Source of the DNA: Lachnospiraceae bacterium
GTDB lineage: Bacteria; Bacillota_A; Clostridia; Lachnospirales; Lachnospiraceae
Direction: 5' to 3'
Assembly (NCBI GenBank): GCA_017613055.1
Contig: JAGAES010000118.1
Coordinates: 1-7,380, forward strand
DNA: 7,380 nt
Below are positions 6,937 through 7,380 of this stretch, one piece after another. The translations under genes and the position numbers were made by a program. The notes below the pieces were generated by a model that did not search any database, had not been told where the DNA came from, and worked only from the letters and a program-made list of their open reading frames with translations. The first letter of the stretch is position 1, and each line of letters opens with the position of its first letter.

Positions 6937-7367
6937 TTTACGCCGGTCGAGCCGAAACCGCCGCGTTCCTTGCCGCTCAGGTGCTCAACCTCTTCAAAGC
7001 TGAGCGCCGGCTGGTTCTTAATAATCCGGAACTGGCAGATCCGGTCGTTGATTGCGATGTGCGTATCCCTCATCGCGAGCACCGGATACATCCACTCGTC
7101 GTTGTCGCCGCAATAGCTGTGGTCCACAACGCCCATGTGGTTCGTCTGGATGATTCCGAAATTCCGGTACGTGCTCGAACGCGGCACGATGTGCGCCTCA
7201 TAGCCTTCCGGAAGTTCCACCGCGATTCCGAGACGGATCAGGCGGCTCTCTCCGGCCTTCAAATCCACGTCTTCGGCGCTTCGAAGGTCGACCCAGTCCG
7301 ATTTGCCGTCGATGTAACGAAGCTTTTCGATTTCTTTGCTGATATAACGAACCTTAATCGATACCAT
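6933..7367 (-). CDS. dut: dUTP diphosphatase (dUTPase)
   Basis: A complete trimeric-type dUTPase of 144 residues, which hydrolyses dUTP to dUMP and pyrophosphate, keeping uracil out of DNA and feeding dTMP synthesis. All five family motifs are in order: motif 1 WVDLRSA (25-31), motif 2 PRSST (62-66), motif 3 GVVDHSYCGDNDEW (79-92) with the catalytic Asp82 and base-stacking Tyr85, motif 4 RICQFRI (109-115), and the Gly-rich C-terminal motif 5 RGGFGSTG (135-142), which closes over the neighbouring active site. The SYCGDNDEW form of motif 3 is one I associate with Firmicutes and some of their phages. Length is normal. The start is set by AAGGAG 5 nt upstream. It is the first visible gene of the presumed operon; being a housekeeping enzyme, its link to the metal GTPases downstream is only positional. 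Confidence 0.95.
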   Translation of the reverse strand: MVSIKVRYISKEIEKLRYIDGKSDWVDLRSAEDVDLKAGESRLIRLGIAVELPEGYEAHIVPRSSTYRNFGIIQTNHMGVVDHSYCGDNDEWMYPVLAMRDTHIAINDRICQFRIIKNQPALSFEEVEHLSGKERGGFGSTGVK

Positions 7368-7372
7368 ACTGA

Positions 7373-7378
7373 CTCCTT
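7373..7378 (-). promoter_or_regulatory. Ribosome binding site of dut
   Basis: The minus strand reads AAGGAG, 5 nt before the ATG at 7367. Any promoter must lie further upstream, beyond the window edge. Confidence 0.8.
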
Positions 7379-7380
7379 AC

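Noticed and set aside
5846..7003. Long plus-strand open frame, 385 codons, rich in Val, Met and Ile
   Set aside because: It is the antisense of the first GTPase. Reverse complements of His and Asp codons give ATG, GTG and GTC, so the His/Asp tract produces a false hydrophobic, stop-free protein.

Overview
The window looks like a piece of a Gram-positive, Clostridia-type chromosome, most likely Lachnospiraceae or a relative. This is inference from strong AAGGAG-type ribosome binding sites, moderate GC content, a dUTPase of the type I associate with Firmicutes, and ABC-FtsX fusion proteins. No rRNA, tRNA, insertion sequence, CRISPR array or phage gene is visible. All six genes lie on the minus strand, are packed almost without gaps, and read from right to left.

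Layout in transcription order: (1) dUTPase (7367-6933), complete. (2) A COG0523/CobW-type GTPase (6901-5723) with a CxCC metal motif and a 90-residue His/Asp/Glu/Cys insertion built partly from a 51-bp tandem repeat. (3) A second, divergent COG0523-like GTPase (5714-4764) without CxCC, whose C-terminal part resembles the DUF1980/TIGR03943 (UPF0703, YcgQ-like) domain. (4) An SGNH esterase with CE2-like two-domain layout (4754-3636) and no signal peptide. (5) and (6) Two consecutive ABC transporter proteins, each with an N-terminal ATPase fused to an FtsX/MacB-like permease. The first is complete (3583-1577); the second (1580 to beyond base 1) is cut by the window edge. Gaps or overlaps are 31 nt, a stop/SD overlap, 9 nt, 52 nt and a 4-nt ATGA overlap. 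This suggests one polycistronic unit, perhaps with a break in the 52-nt spacer. No convincing promoter is visible; the real one is probably beyond the right edge.

Most noteworthy is the tandem GTPase pair. The first member carries the metal site and a large metal-binding sponge but has SRSQ where NKxD is expected. The second has an NKxD-like NRCD but no CxCC, and carries a domain otherwise known from a putative permease partner. They may form a two-part metal-handling (zinc or other transition metal) GTPase system. The two ABC-FtsX fusions probably form a heterodimeric export or mechanotransmission transporter of unknown substrate. The link between the metal pair, the esterase and the transporter is only positional.
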